Shown: positions 32,610 through 44,015 of the stretch, piece after piece
Layout of the letters: the number at the start of each line of letters is the position of its first letter
Numbering within the stretch: the stretch's first letter is position 1
NCBI GenBank assembly: GCA_036867785.1
Contig: CP145412.1
Coordinates: 1,116,001 to 1,180,000, forward strand
Origin: Plasmodiophora brassicae
Lineage: Eukaryota; Endomyxa: Phytomyxea; Phytomyxea; Plasmodiophorida
Length of the DNA stretch: 64,000 nt
Direction: 5' to 3'
Notes under the pieces: model-generated
Databases searched by the model: none
Told to the model about the DNA's origin: nothing
Seen by the model: only the letters and a program-made list of their open reading frames with translations
Position numbers and translations under genes: made by a program

Positions 32610-33792
32610 TGTAATAATAGATGCCTTGCTGCAGGTACTGGATGGAATCATTAGGTGTTCGTCCTGCAGTTGTTGTACGAGTCGGGTGCGACGTTGATCA
32701 TTCGTGCTGGGCGGCGTCCCGCTCGTCCTTGTCGTGCGCGGACCTCTACCTCAGGTTCGCCACCGTGTCGGCCTTGAAGCAGCCCAGCGCGTGGGTCGAC
32801 ATCAGGTCGGCGATGGACAGGAAGTCGTCGCGGTGGGCGCGAACGACCAGGTTCCCGCTGGTGCGGAGCTCGACGAACCATTTCCACCGGACCGAGTCGT
32901 ACTTGTCCATGACCTCGACCATATCCAGCGTCAGCTTGGACCCGCCCGGCTCGACCTTCATGTCCTTGGCCGGCGATATGTCAAAGATGAAGCCGAAGTC
33001 AATGTGGACGACGTGGCCGTCGTCGTCGAGCAGGATGTGGCCGCTGTGCTGGTCCTTGACCTGCAGCAGGTAGCTGCAGAAGGCATGGGCGCCGGCCATG
33101 GACAGGACAAAGTGTCGCTGCGCCTCCTGCTTGACGGCGGCGCCCTCGGCCCGGCCAAACTTGGACAGGAAGTAGCCGCGCGGGCTCAGGCCGTTGCTCT
33201 TGCTGAGGTCGTCGCGCGACGCCGACCTGCGAACGCACTCGATCACGCCGCCCAGGGCGCGGGTCGCCCGCGTCCGGTTCGGCATCGCCAGCGGGTACGG
33301 GTAGACGAACAGGGGCAGGTCGACGGACGCGAACACGCCCTGGGCCAGGCGGATGAACTGTAGCGCCAGGCAGTCCTGGCGGCAGCCGTCGCCGGCCGGG
33401 AAGATCACCTGCTTCGTGGAGACGACGGCGGCGGCGGCAGCGGCGGGGGCCCGGGAGGAGCGCACCAGGAACTCGTCGAGGAACGGGACACGCGCCGCCG
33501 ACTGCAGCGGCTTGGGCGTCGGCACCAGGATGTCGACGACCTGCGCCGTGTGATCCGTCGGCAGGTACAGCGGGTGCCGGGAAGCCGGCAAGTGCCGCAC
33601 GATCACGTTGTCGATGGCTTTCGTCAGCTCGACCATTTGACGACTCGTCGCCAGCTTGAAGCCGTGCGCCTGCCCCTTCGGTGCCAGGTCCAGCACGGCA
33701 GGGCCCACTGCGATGGTCGCCACAACGTTCGACTGCATCCAGATCGTGCGCGTCATCCGCTGATTCGCAAGCGTTGCCCTGGAAGAATACAC
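32610..33792 (-). pseudogene. Truncated, catalytically degenerate type III-alpha PI 4-kinase fragment
   Basis: About 350 residues match the C-terminal kinase domain of PI4KA/Stt4: LYLPTDHTAQVVDI, LQSAARVPFLDEFLV, GDGCRQDCLALQFI, GYFLSKFGRA and VVHIDFGFIFD. The end lies in pieces (DAAQHE, MINVAPDSYNNCRT, SIQYLQQGIYY, to about 32610). The nucleotide-binding Lys of the IFKVGDDCRQD block reads IFPAGDGCRQD. The catalytic loop DRHNGN reads DQHSGH, so Arg and both Asn are replaced; DFG is kept. The last ~40 residues are spread over different frames without obvious introns. The rest of the ~2000-residue protein is missing, and 33.85 kb is a junction with the foldback arm. Best read as a duplicated kinase end; an expressed pseudokinase is the alternative. 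Confidence 0.65.
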
Positions 33793-33854
33793 ACGTCATT
33801 AGAGGGATGTGGCCAGTGTTCCCGTGCGCACCGTACCAGTGGTAGGCCATCACA

Positions 33855-34350
33855 TTGTTCCTGGGACGTTCCGGGTGCGGTTTCCAGCTCGGACGAGCAG
33901 TGCCTGGCGATCGAGTCGCGACAGGTCCTCCGGGTGGTGACGGGGCGCCTGCACAACTCAGAACAGCATCGTGGAGTGTACCTCAGGTTGACGAACCTGG
34001 GGCGTCCGGAGATCCGGGTGGTGGCGCTGGTGGAGACACCCCAGAAGGTGCTGCCCAGGTGCAGGACTGGACCTCGTGTCGCAGCTTGCCAGGTCGTCGA
34101 GGACCTCCGGGGGTGACAGGCACGCGCCCAGGCTGCGCAGGCCCCTCGCCAGCGCACGACGTACACGAGACAGGCTTGACCGCGGGTTCTGCTGGCGCCC
34201 AGCGGGCACGGCGTCGCACGACCTGCCCTGGTTGTTGCCCATGCCTTCCCAGCAACACCGAATCGTTATGTGGCCGAGAATCCCGGTCGTACCGCTTAGC
34301 GTCCGAGTGGGTAACTATCTGCATAGGGCACGCGCCACTGCGGGGGTGCC
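33855..34350 (+). repeat. Third arm copy of the 18.5-19.5 kb foldback element
   Basis: It runs from GTTCCTGGGAC to GCGGGGGTG in the orientation of the right arm, with roughly 90% identity by eye. It is single, not palindromic, here. On the minus strand the order UCH end - dispersed segment - arm is the same as on the plus strand at 17.9-19.0 kb. Confidence 0.8.
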
Positions 34351-34369
34351 ACGTTACACACACAGAGAC

Positions 34370-34607
34370 ACACCACGACCTGCCAGCACAACCGTTGCGT
34401 CGTCTGGAAAGCACTGCCATTTCGTCTCTTGGCATGAATATGCATTATGGACCCACCCGTGTCCGCTGCATCACGCGCGTATCGCCGCCACGTACGATTA
34501 AACAACGAGAACGCACCCACCGACAGGTCAACGCTGTACGAACGCTCTGACCGGAGGCTCGCCCATGCACAAATCCGGTCCGTTCGTTTACAATCCAGCA
34601 AATGGGT
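34370..34607 (-). repeat. UCH downstream segment, source copy of the dispersed family
   Basis: Immediately 3' of the UCH stop. Parts of it recur at 18083-18435, 24770-24985 and 31455-31520, each with its own divergence. Confidence 0.65.
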
Positions 34608-35558
34608 TCAGCTGTCCTGCCGTTCGACGATGGCGACCATTGAGAACCGGACACTGTCCGGGTCACGCCCCATGAACTGTTTGACGACGGCAACGGCATC
34701 GTGGAGTAGGGCCTCACGAGAGGTCGGCCCGTGGTCAATCGGACCCTTCTTGCGCCCGTCCAGTTCGTACAGGCGCCCGCGGATGCAGGTCAACGTGACG
34801 AAATGCAGGTTGACGTTCTCCAAATCGTCTGGCAGATCAGACTGCCCCTGAGCTGGGACGAAGGATCGCTCAGTACAGTGAACTCTCATTCAACTACAGC
34901 CCACAGAGCCTACCCGCGGCATCGTGATGCGCTTCCTTGATACTGTCATCCCCGGCGAGCGATTCCGCCCGTCCATCCGGCGACTGACGCAGCGTACGTC
35001 TGTGGAAGTCGTCGAAGAACTTGCCGGGTTGCAACCTGACGATGCCACGCGTCAGCGAATCGTACCTGTCGCATCAACCGGGGTCGTTCTCGGTTCGTCG
35101 CACCTGAGCCGATCCAGGTTGTTGTACACAGCATGCAGCAGGGCAACGGTGCCGCACGCGTTCGACACGGTCTGTTTCGTATACCAGACGCCGTCAGGGA
35201 CCTGACAGCAATCGTCAGACATCGGGCCGAACGGACTCGGGCGCGGGGTGACCACCGAGGCGGCCTGCGTCTTCGCCTCCTGCCGGCGATGCTGTTCGGA
35301 GGCGTCCGTGATCGGAAACACGCAGAGGACGGCAAGGACGCCGGGTGGCACCATCGCGAGCAGGTCGGGATCGGTCCCATAGACATCAACGCAGTCGAAC
35401 GCGTCGGCGCACAGCCCTGCCCCAGCGCCGACCCCCCGTTCAGGCACACACACAGCGACAGAGTCAGACGCGCCCATACCGAGGCCCTGCAGGTACCCGA
35501 CGATCGCGTCCGGGTTGGACTCCAGCGGCAACCAGTGGTCGTCGGCGCCGCCCGCCAT
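34608..35558 (-). CDS. Ubiquitin carboxyl-terminal hydrolase, UCH-L1/L3 family
   Basis: Cysteine protease that frees ubiquitin from small adducts. ATG 35558 starts MAGGADDHWLPLESNPDAI. An intron (donor GTATGG, acceptor GGGGCAG) is removed inside the LGLCADAF stretch, giving CVDVYGTDPDLLAMVP, and a second one before VPDGVWYTKQTVSNACGT. The oxyanion Gln (TKQT) and catalytic Cys (NACGT) are present. LHAVYNNLDRL follows, then PGKFFDDFHRRT and SIKEAHHDAAG. A further intron leads to the last exon with VNLHFVTL (catalytic His), LYELDGRKKGPIDHG (Asp) and AVVKQFMGRDPDSVRFSMVA, stop 34608. Order and length match UCH-L3. It is divergent from the LRR gene, 172 bases apart. Confidence 0.9.
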
Positions 35559-35730
35559 CTCCGCCCGCGCCCGCGCCGGAATGCACTATGTATGATGATG
35601 TTACCGCACCCGGGGAGGGCGGCGGCACCAGCGCCGTCACCGTCGTCACCGCTGTGTGCCGTGTGTGCATTCGACACTCAAGCAACCGCGGTGCGATCTT
35701 CGAGGAAATATCTCGACGAACGGGGCGGTG

Positions 35731-36879
35731 ATGACGGTGGCGGCGACGAAACGGCGAAAGACCGACGACGTCGGCGACAGCGCGCTGTCCCGATCGCTGG
35801 TCGGCCTGCAGGGCGTACTGCAGGCGGCACACCGCGCCAACGACGACCTGGGCCCCGCGCTCGCGTTCGTCCGCCGGCACGTCGACGCCGGGCGCCCGAT
35901 CCGCGTCGTAGGCCTCGCTCGTGCGCGTTGCCAGGCCTCGTTTCCGATGCGCAGCGTCCAGGTCGTTGCTGCCGGCGCCGACCACGATCGACCGGGGCCG
36001 ACGAGCGCCCCCGACGCCGGTCTGTCCGTTGGGCCCAGCGCCCTGGTACGCCCTGTCGTCGTCGTCGTCGTCGGTCGTCGTCGTTCACTTATGCAATGGG
36101 CGGGTCAGGCGGCGCACCTGGTGTGCGATGCGGTCCCCGAGCACATCATACGCGTCAGTGTGCTCCGCCTGCCCGCGTTCGGCGACGTCGGCGCGTTCCG
36201 CCTGGCCCGCTGCCTGCCTCGCATGCGGGCGCTGAGGCACCTGCAGATCAGGTCGCCCCCCGACGACATTGCCCGACGACGACGACGACGCGCGCGCTGA
36301 ACGGATTCGCAGCGATTGTAGCATGGGCCCGGCGGCGTGCATCGCGATCGGGACGGGGTTGGCGTCGGTGGCGCGCCCCCTGGCCAGCCTGTGCCTGGAC
36401 TACAACGAGATCGGCACCGCTGGCCTGCGCCACCTGAACCGGTGCAACGCGCTCGGCGCCGTCGAGGACGTCAGCCTCGCGTTCTGCGGCCTGGTCGACG
36501 TGTCCCTGCTGGCCAGCGTCCTCGCCGGGCCCAGCGCCTGCATCAGGTCGCCCCCCGCTCGGCACACGGCCGCGTGCGCCGCTGAACGAAGTTGCCATGT
36601 GTATGTAGGCGATTGGACCTGTCCGGGAACCGGATCGCGTCGATCGGCGCGATCGCCATCAGCGCCGGCCTGGCGTCGAACACCACCCTGGAACGGATCG
36701 ACCTGTCGTGCACCGCCATGGGCGCGTACGCCGCTCGGACGCTGCACGACGTCGTCGGGCGTCGCACGCCGGCGAACAGTCTGACCGTCATCGCCGACGG
36801 CAACAACCTCGTGTCGATCGGCAACCCGACGCGCCTGATCCCGAGTTGGCCGGTTCCACCGTGTGATTACACGACCTAG
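35731..36879 (+). CDS. Leucine-rich repeat (ribonuclease-inhibitor type) protein
   Basis: ATG 35731 starts MTVAATKRRKTDDVGDSALS, with a basic KRRK near the N-terminus. LRR-RI units follow: LASLCLDYNEIGTAGLRHL (about 36380), VEDVSLAFCGLVDVSLLASV (about 36470), LDLSGNRIASIGAIAISAGL (about 36614) and LERIDLSCTAMGAYAARTL (about 36700). The last unit is SLTVIADGNNLVSIG and the stop is 36879. Short introns interrupt between units (for example about 36550-36610). No enzymatic domain is visible. LRR-RI arrays bind protein partners (family knowledge); the partner is unknown. It ends 85 bases before the kinesin start on the same strand. Confidence 0.65.
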
Positions 36880-36964
36880 GGTCGGTCGATCGTCGCAGTA
36901 CCTGTGTGCCGATATCGCACCGCATTGGTCGAGCGATACTGGTGCTGCCCGCCCGATGCACTGA

Positions 36965-39900
36965 ATGTCGGTGGTGGGCCCCGCGTACGGCACCGGGTCC
37001 GCGTCCGATGCCGACGCGCCCGCCCCGACCCAGGCGCACCGTCGACGGCACACAGACGTGTGGCGCCCGGCGACCAGCGAGAAGGTCCAGGTCGTCGTTC
37101 GTGTTCGCCCGGCGTTGCCCAGCGAACAGGACGAGTGCGTCTGGACCGTGAGCGCTGGCGTCCGTCGTCGCATGCGACAATGGCCGACCGAAACGTCGTT
37201 GCACAGGTCAACGGCAACACGATCGCGTGCAAGGACCCGGACGTGGTCGGCGTCGACGATGCGGCCGATCGGCACCATTTCCAGTTCGACCGCGTGTTTG
37301 ATCAGTCGACGTCGACGCAGGTGCTGTACGAGACGACGATGAAGGCGATGCTGGGGTCGTTCCTGGACGGCATTAACGGTTCGCCTGGTGGACGACGGCG
37401 GCCGCCAGCCAACGCTGACATCCGCCCCCTCCCCGGCAGGCACGATCATGACGTATGGACAGACGTGCAGCGGGAAGACGTTCACGTTGTCGGGGACCGA
37501 GGCGTCCCCGGGCGTGAACTCGCTCGTCGTTCGCGACCTGCTCGCCATGGTCGCCCAGCGCACCGAACCGTCGACCGTCTCCATGTCGTACTTTGAGATC
37601 TATAACGAGTACGGGTTGCCGAATGCAGGCCGGCGTTGCCGACGCAGGTGGTGCTAACCGGGCCACAGGGAGGTGTACGACCTGCTGGCCAAGAAGGGGC
37701 AGAAGGGCGATTCGTTACGCGTGCGCGAGAGCTTCGACACGGGCGTCTTCATCGAAGGTCTGAACAAGAAAGCGGTCACGTCCGTTGAGGAGGTCGGCGT
37801 GCGGAAGCGGAAGCGGCCGTGAACGTGGCCCGCCTGACGCGCGTCGAACAGGTCGAGCAGTTACTGCAGAGGGGGTCGCAGAATCGGACAACGGCGGCGA
37901 CCGTCTGGAACCACGAGTCCAGTCGCAGCCACACGATCCTGTCGCTGGAACTGGAGACGATCATCCATCAGTCCGGGCCCTCGTCGCCCGACGACAAGCC
38001 CAGCACGCAGGACGACCCGGCTGTGACGACGAGCGGCTCGGGTTCGTTGGGGAGCGCGGACGGCGCCCCCGACAGCGGTCGTGGATGGCGCCCCACGGTT
38101 CCAACCGAAACGATCAGGAGGCGCTCGATCCTGAACATTGTCGACCTAGCTGGGTCGGCGACCTGCGTCGTTCCTCGCCTGTACGCGCGGCATGACGCCC
38201 TGGAATGGTAGATCGGAACGACTTGCCAAGTTCGCGACGGACAAGTCGGTCGATTCGATCGCGAGGCAGAAGGAGGGCGGCAACATCAACAAATCGTTGC
38301 ACTCGCTGACGACGGTCGTGTCCCGCCTGGCGCAGGGTACCGACGTTGCCGTGCCTGCACAGGCGGCCGTCTGACAGCCCACTGGCAGGGTCGCCCCACA
38401 TCCCGTACAGGAATTCGCGCCTGACCCGGATCCTGCAAACGTCGCTGGGGGGCAACTCGCGAACGCTGATCTGCGTCTGCGTCACCGTTGGCAAGAAGAA
38501 CACGCACGAGACGATCAGCACGCTCAAGTTCGCCGGCCTGGCCAAGACCATCACGAACCGGTTCAACGTCAACGTCGAGGCGGACATGAAACCGAAGGTC
38601 TGTCCTGCCTTTGCGACGTGCATGACCCGACTGAGCGATCGTCGTGCAGACGAGAACGTCGACCGTGATCTTCGACAGCACGCAGATGATGGCCAGCCAG
38701 CTGGTCGCCCTCCAGTTCGAGAACGCCAGAGCAGCCGCTATGCTGCAACGCGATGAGGCCACCGACGCCATGCTCGCCAAATCGCAAACGGGTTCGCGCC
38801 AGGACGCGCGTTGCCATTCCAGCGCGCGCTGACGAGCACGTCGTAGAGTGCGAGCGACTTCGACAGGAGCGCGACCGGCTCAATGGCCGGCAGGTCGAGA
38901 TCGAGCAGTTCCTGGAGGCCATCGCCGGGCAGATCGAGACCAGCGTCGCGGCCAGGAAGCCGCTGTCGACCGGGACAACCATGGTCCCGCTGTCCATCCG
39001 GAGCATGGTCGAGCTGCCGTGCAACACGATCTTCGAGGCCGTCAACAGCAACCTCGGGCACGTGCAGCGCCTGTCGCTGCAGAACGCCAAGCTGCTCGAG
39101 GCCGTCTCCGTCGTCCAGCAATACGCTCGCGGCCTGCAGAAACGGTACGCCCCCCGTCCAGTGTACACCAGCACCCATGAACGACGCGTTGCCCCGTGTA
39201 GAATCGCCAAGAACGACCGGCTGTACTCCGACGTCGTCGTCAGTGTCACCGAGGTCGAGGAGGCCATCGTCGACGACCTGGAACGCCGCGGCCGTATCCA
39301 GGTATTGCATTCGCGTTTCGCGTTCCTGCGGCGAACGGCTGAACGAGAACGACGCGCACGCAGGACATCACGAACGATTTACGGTGCCAAATGTTGCACA
39401 AAGAGTTACAGAAGGCAATCGCAACGGTGCTGCTGCTTTCAAAGGTGGTCGGCGCAAACGTCGTCCACGAGAACGTACGTCTGGCAACCGCGGAACACGT
39501 CGTCGCTGCTGAACGACCTGGGAACAGGAACGGATCGCATTGCTCAGGAGCGCGCACCAGTCCAGCGTCGGAAGGACGATATCGACAGCGGCACGGTTCC
39601 TGCGGTCGATCGACTGGCCGGCAGCGTTCCAGACTAAGGAGGCGCATGCCGCCGCGGCCGGTGATCAGCAGGTCGTCATTGGCGACCTGCTACGCCATCT
39701 GCACGAATCCGCGGCGCAGACCGAGCGAATCATCGCCAGAACGATTGCCGACCACGACGCGTTCAGCGTTAGCTTGGAGCGTTTCCAGGACGCCATTGGC
39801 TTCCGGGACGCTGTCATAGACGTGCTCCACGGAAGGATAAGGCGACAGGAGACGGCCCTGCGTCACGCGCGCCTGTCGTGTCGACAGGTCCAGAGGGCAT

Positions 39901-41294
39901 CGGACACGCAGGGGAACGTTTACGAGCAACAGCTTCGCGTTCTACGAGAGCGGATCGAGAGGGACGACGAACAGCGCCTGGCCATGATCAAAGATGCCGA
40001 CCGGATTCAGACGAGCCTCCACGACCGACTCGCTGCCGTCAACAGCGACCTCGCCAGGGTCACTGTCGACCTGAACAGGGCCCAGGCCGACATGGTCAAC
40101 GCACAGGGCCATCGTGATGCGTCGGAGGTGGCTCGCGCCGGTCTGTCCGCCCAGCTGTCCGACGCCAGGCGGGAACTTCAGCTCAGCGCCGAGGAGAACG
40201 AGCGGATCCGCCGACAGACGTCGTTGGAGATCGCTCAGCTCGAAGCCGACCTCGCGACTCGACAGCTCGCGCTGGACACGGCGCAACGTCGCGAACGTGA
40301 AGTGCAATTGCAGCGCGATCAGGTCGTCGACGAGCTCGATACGACGCGATCTCGGCTTCAAGCCACGGGCGAGCGGCTCGACGAAGCGACCAGGAAGGTC
40401 GCATCGCTGGAGGCGTCCTCACAGGAGACGGAGTCGCGGCTCAGCCGGGAGTACGCGCGGATGAAGTCGACCATGGAGGCGCAACTGGAGGCGGGACGGC
40501 GCCAGGCGATGACGATGGAGGCGGATCTGCGCGCCGAGCTGTCGTCAGTGAACGCCGCCCTGAAGCAGGAGATCCAGGCCAGCATGGCCCGGGAACGCCA
40601 CGATCAGGCCACGCTGCAGGAGTGCAACGCGGCGCGCCTGCAGCTGGGAAGGGCCGTGCAGCAGCTGCAGATGCAACTGGCCGAAGCGCAGGAGAAACTC
40701 CGCGACTGCAGCGTCGAGCGGGATACAGCGCGGCAGGACGGGCAGGCGTGCCAGGTGCGATTGCAGTCCGTCATCGACGGCAACATCATACGGGTCGGCG
40801 AGCTCGGCAAGGAAATCGAGGACCTCAAGGAGCAGGTTCGCGCCGGGCAGAAGGTCGTCGCGGAACTGGACGCGGCTAGGGATGCGATCGCCGCTGCAGA
40901 GGTACAAAGACGGCGGGACAAGGAAGGTTGGGAGCGGCAACAGCAGGCACTTCATGGCCAAATCCAGGTTGTCGAGAAGCAGCGCGACGACTTGGAGGAA
41001 TCGCTCAGGATGCAGGCGAAGAAGAGCGACCGGCTGAAGGAGAAGTTGAGGTTGGCGCAGCTCGAGGTACAGATGACGAAGGAGGCGGCGGCGAAGACGG
41101 AGAGGGAGCTACGGAGGGAGAAGATCCGGTCGGATACGATGGCGTCCGTTCAACTGGCACAACTACGCAACGAGATGTCTAGCTGGCAGGAGGAGAAAAG
41201 CGACCTGGCTGCCGAGGTCGCCTTCTCCAAAGCCTTGCTCGGGTTCAAGGTCGCCGAAGAAGCCGACAAAGCCGACGACGACGGCGGTAAATGA
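36965..41294 (+). CDS. N-terminal motor kinesin with long coiled-coil tail
   Basis: ATG 36965. The motor lies in about seven exons: VQVVVRVRPALPSEQD (37088), HHFQFDRVFDQSTSTQVLYE (37275), TIMTYGQTCSGKTFTLSGT (P-loop, 37445), SMSYFEIYNE, VYDLLAKKGQ, NHESSRSHTILSLELE (switch I, 37910), SILNIVDLAGSA (switch II, 38130), GGNINKSLHSLTTVVSRLAQ (38280), YRNSRLTRILQTSLGG and ETISTLKFAGLAKTI (38510). After this about 900 residues are mostly heptad-rich coiled coil (38640-41290), the last ~540 in one uninterrupted exon ending 41294. The second Gly of GQTGSGKT is Cys; CENP-E-type kinesins have Ala there, so variation is tolerated. The subfamily was not decided. Plus-end motor activity is presumed from the N-terminal motor. 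Confidence 0.85.
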
Positions 41295-41353
41295 ATAACA
41301 GCTTATGTTTACGGTCAACTGTACAGAGCGGGCGAGCGCCCGCGGCATCGTCG

Positions 41354-42276
41354 TCATCGCCGTAACCTGTCGGCGTCACAGGATCCCGGTTGCGCCTCAC
41401 TGCACCACTTCTTCACTTCGCCTCCATCCATCGTCATCGGCACGCCCGACTTCCGTTTCGCCATGCGGGGTTGCATCGACATGATCTGCTCGCGAAGGTC
41501 GTCATCCGCCAGCGTCTTATCGGCCTCGACGGCGGCTGCATAGTCGGCCAGGGCCTGATGCTGGTCGTTGATGGCGACAAAGACATGCGATCGCGCCAGA
41601 AGCGCTCGTGCGTCGCCAGGATTCAAGGCAACGACGGACGACAGGTCGTTGACCGCCCGTGTCAGGTCGTGCCGCGATGGCGATGCTCTGGACATCCAGC
41701 AGCTGGCCCGGCCGCGTAACGCGTCGACGCATTGCGGATCGAGCTTCAACGCAAACGAAAAGTCGGAGATGGCCTGCGTTAGCTGGCCCAGCGACGAGAG
41801 CAGGCGACCGCGCGTCAGGAACACGTCCACAAACTGCGGGTTCTCGGCCAGAGCGCTCGTGTAATCCGCAATCGCACGATTGGGCAGACCCTTGGCTTCG
41901 TACAGTCGGCCACGATGCCACAGGATCTCTGGACGCTTCCCCATCGACGGCGCCGCTGGCAATGCGGACGCGTGATCCAGGTCGGCAAGCGCGTCATCGA
42001 GGTCCCCGAGACCAATTAGGGCGATCGCCCGGCCAATCAGGCCGTCGATATGAGCGAACTGCAGCGACGACACGGTTACGATATGGGGCAGGGCGGAAGT
42101 GGCTGACCCAGGCGTACCTGGAGCTCTGCGACGTCCTGGACGCGGGCGATCAGCGACGTGAAGGACGCGGACGCGGACGCGAAATCGGAGGCATGCAGGG
42201 CGGAGCGGGCAGCGTTGAGCAGCGGATGCCACCCGTCCAGGCCGTCGACGACCATGGCATTGAACCCACCCCGCAT
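41354..42276 (-). CDS. Tetratricopeptide-repeat (TPR) protein
   Basis: ATG 42276; exon 1 ends ...ARVQDVAELQ at a donor, a 59-nt intron (42117-42059) follows, then FAHIDGLIGRAIALIGLGDL. Four or more TPR units can be read: GDLDDALADLDHASAL, PEILWHRGRLYEAKGLPNRA, FVDVFLTRGRLLSSLGQLTQ, VDALRGRASCWM and ARALLARSHVFVAINDQHQA. Each carries the small-residue/aromatic TPR pattern. The C-terminus is charged (MAKRKSG...) and ends 41354, 60 bases from the convergent kinesin stop. Probable co-chaperone or scaffold; nothing in the sequence names the partner. Confidence 0.75.
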
Positions 42277-42929
42277 GCCGCCCGCCGCCGCCACTTATAC
42301 GGCGGTGAACGAGACGCGCGCCGCCGCAATTCCCCTCGGCTTTGCGAGTGGCGACTCCAAATCTCGCCACGCGGACGACGGGGCTGCCCCACCCACCGCG
42401 GCATGTGGTGGGGTGTACGCAGAAGCCCGCTAAGGTCGTCAGGTGGTATCCTGATGACCACGCTTGGGTGCTCAGGTTGTTAGTCTCTCGGTGGCTCTTT
42501 TCTACGCTCGTCAGCGTTCGTCAGCAGCCAGGCGCAGGCGTTGGACCGACGTTGACCGAGGCGCGGATGCCGGAAGAGTGCAAGAAGTTTATTCCCGTAG
42601 ACCGAGAGATTAGTGCAGCCGGCGGCGCTTTAATGGCGGTGGATCTTGTAGTCGTTGTGCTTGTTTGTCTGATATGTTGGATCTTGATACCAATTGCATG
42701 ACGTTCGGCGGGCGTGTGAAGGCCAGCCTGAATGTGACTCCGACTTCGCGGGCGAGTTCTGCATTGTTCAGCTTTTGTATCAGGTGGCGGAATGCGATCG
42801 TGATCGGATACGTGTTATACGGAATAACGAGCGTTTGTGTGTTGTCCTTCCCTTCGTCACGATGTACTGCCAAATGCTGATCATGGATGGTAACCTGGCG
42901 TAGGATACTGTCCAAGTAGCTGCTTGAGA
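42277..42929. other. Interval without a supported gene
   Basis: A minus-strand frame at 42915-42610 (TLVIPYNTYPITIAFRHLIQ, ending KRRRLH) looks protein-like, but it begins at a non-ATG codon and has no family match, so it is not called. Confidence 0.35.
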
Positions 42930-44015
42930 ATGGCCGGGCGAGGAGACGTTGGTGGAATTTCGCGGCGATCAGCCCAGGGCGTCGCAGCGCTGGCTGGGCT
43001 GGACGCGACGCTCTGGAACGAGATCAGCGACGATGAGGAGAACGAGAACGCGCGAGTCGCCGTTGAAGCCGCTGAACGTGTCCTCGACGACCCTGCACTG
43101 GCCGGGTTCCTGGGCGGTGCGTACGCAGGACCATCCGGCCGCGCTCGTGACGATCCCGTGCTGGCCGATCTCGAACATGACGTCGCGAACCCTCCCGGGG
43201 GCAGCATTGCGAACGGCGACACTGAGGAGACCGCCATCATGCCCGAAGATCATACCGCCGATCCAGGCAGAGACGCCGTCGCCCGAGCTCGTCGACGCGT
43301 CCAGCATCACACGCCGACGATGATGACGGCCATCGCCCTTCGCTGTATTGCAAACGCCGTTGCGATCGAGGCGTGGATGGAATCGGGTTCCGCGAAGCAG
43401 GTCGAGATGCTGGCCCGTCTCGACCAGCTCGAGCGGCAGCAGGCCGCCATGATCGAGTGGAAACTCGATCTATCGGCATCTCTACGATCAATTGTTCGCG
43501 ATGTCACGGCATTGGGCGATATGAGCTCGGATGAAACTGACTCGGTTTCGCCGACGCTTCTGCACTCGACGATCGTGGGCATGAAACAGCAGATCCAGCA
43601 CCTGGATCGTGCTGTTGCAACGGCAATGCCCGAGTCCGCCGAGGAACGCGCCGCCATCTTCACCATGTCAGGACACGGTCGTGACACGCACATGTTTGCC
43701 TTCGAGGTTGCCGCCAAGATTGGTTGGCATCCCACCTGCACGAGCTGCGGCCAACAGGGTACCCTGGCGCTGACGAAGGACTCGACGTTCGCGGATAGAT
43801 ACCGATACCAGTGCCGCAACCCGCCCCCGCCAACGAAGATCTTCGTCAGACTCGGGCATGGCCATTGCAACAGCACGATCCAGTTGTTCGATCTTCGATT
43901 TCATGCCGTTGATCGTGGCGTGCAGATTCGTTGGCGGATTCGAGTCAATCTCATCCGGGTTCATATCGCACAATCCCTCGACATCGCGAGCGATTGGTCG
44001 CACAGAGGCCGTTAG
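42930..44015 (+). CDS. Unknown protein with coiled coil and zinc-ribbon-like end (plus copy of inverted pair)
   Basis: ATG 42930 starts MAGRGDVGGISRRSAQGV; about 361 aa to the stop at 44015. An acidic segment (NEISDDEENENARV) is followed by TMMTAIALRCIANAVAIEAW, a coiled-coil stretch (QVEMLARLDQLERQQAAMIE, IVGMKQQIQHLDRAVATAMP) and PTCTSCGQQGTLALTKDSTF with YRYQCR, which reads like a C-x2-C...C zinc ribbon. The last ~55 codons run into the antisense of the inverted copy, so the true 3' end may be a splice or an earlier stop. A zinc ribbon of this style occurs in some transposase-derived proteins; that is only a possibility. Confidence 0.45.
   Translation: MAGRGDVGGISRRSAQGVAALAGLDATLWNEISDDEENENARVAVEAAERVLDDPALAGFLGGAYAGPSGRARDDPVLADLEHDVANPPGGSIANGDTEETAIMPEDHTADPGRDAVARARRRVQHHTPTMMTAIALRCIANAVAIEAWMESGSAKQVEMLARLDQLERQQAAMIEWKLDLSASLRSIVRDVTALGDMSSDETDSVSPTLLHSTIVGMKQQIQHLDRAVATAMPESAEERAAIFTMSGHGRDTHMFAFEVAAKIGWHPTCTSCGQQGTLALTKDSTFADRYRYQCRNPPPPTKIFVRLGHGHCNSTIQLFDLRFHAVDRGVQIRWRIRVNLIRVHIAQSLDIASDWSHRGR

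Noticed and set aside
36400-37584. 394-codon minus-strand frame under the LRR/kinesin genes
   Set aside because: The plus strand carries clear LRR and kinesin motor motifs in the same interval.
42610-42915. 101-codon minus-strand frame next to the 42930 gene
   Set aside because: It starts at a non-ATG codon, has no family match, and only 14 bases would separate divergent starts.
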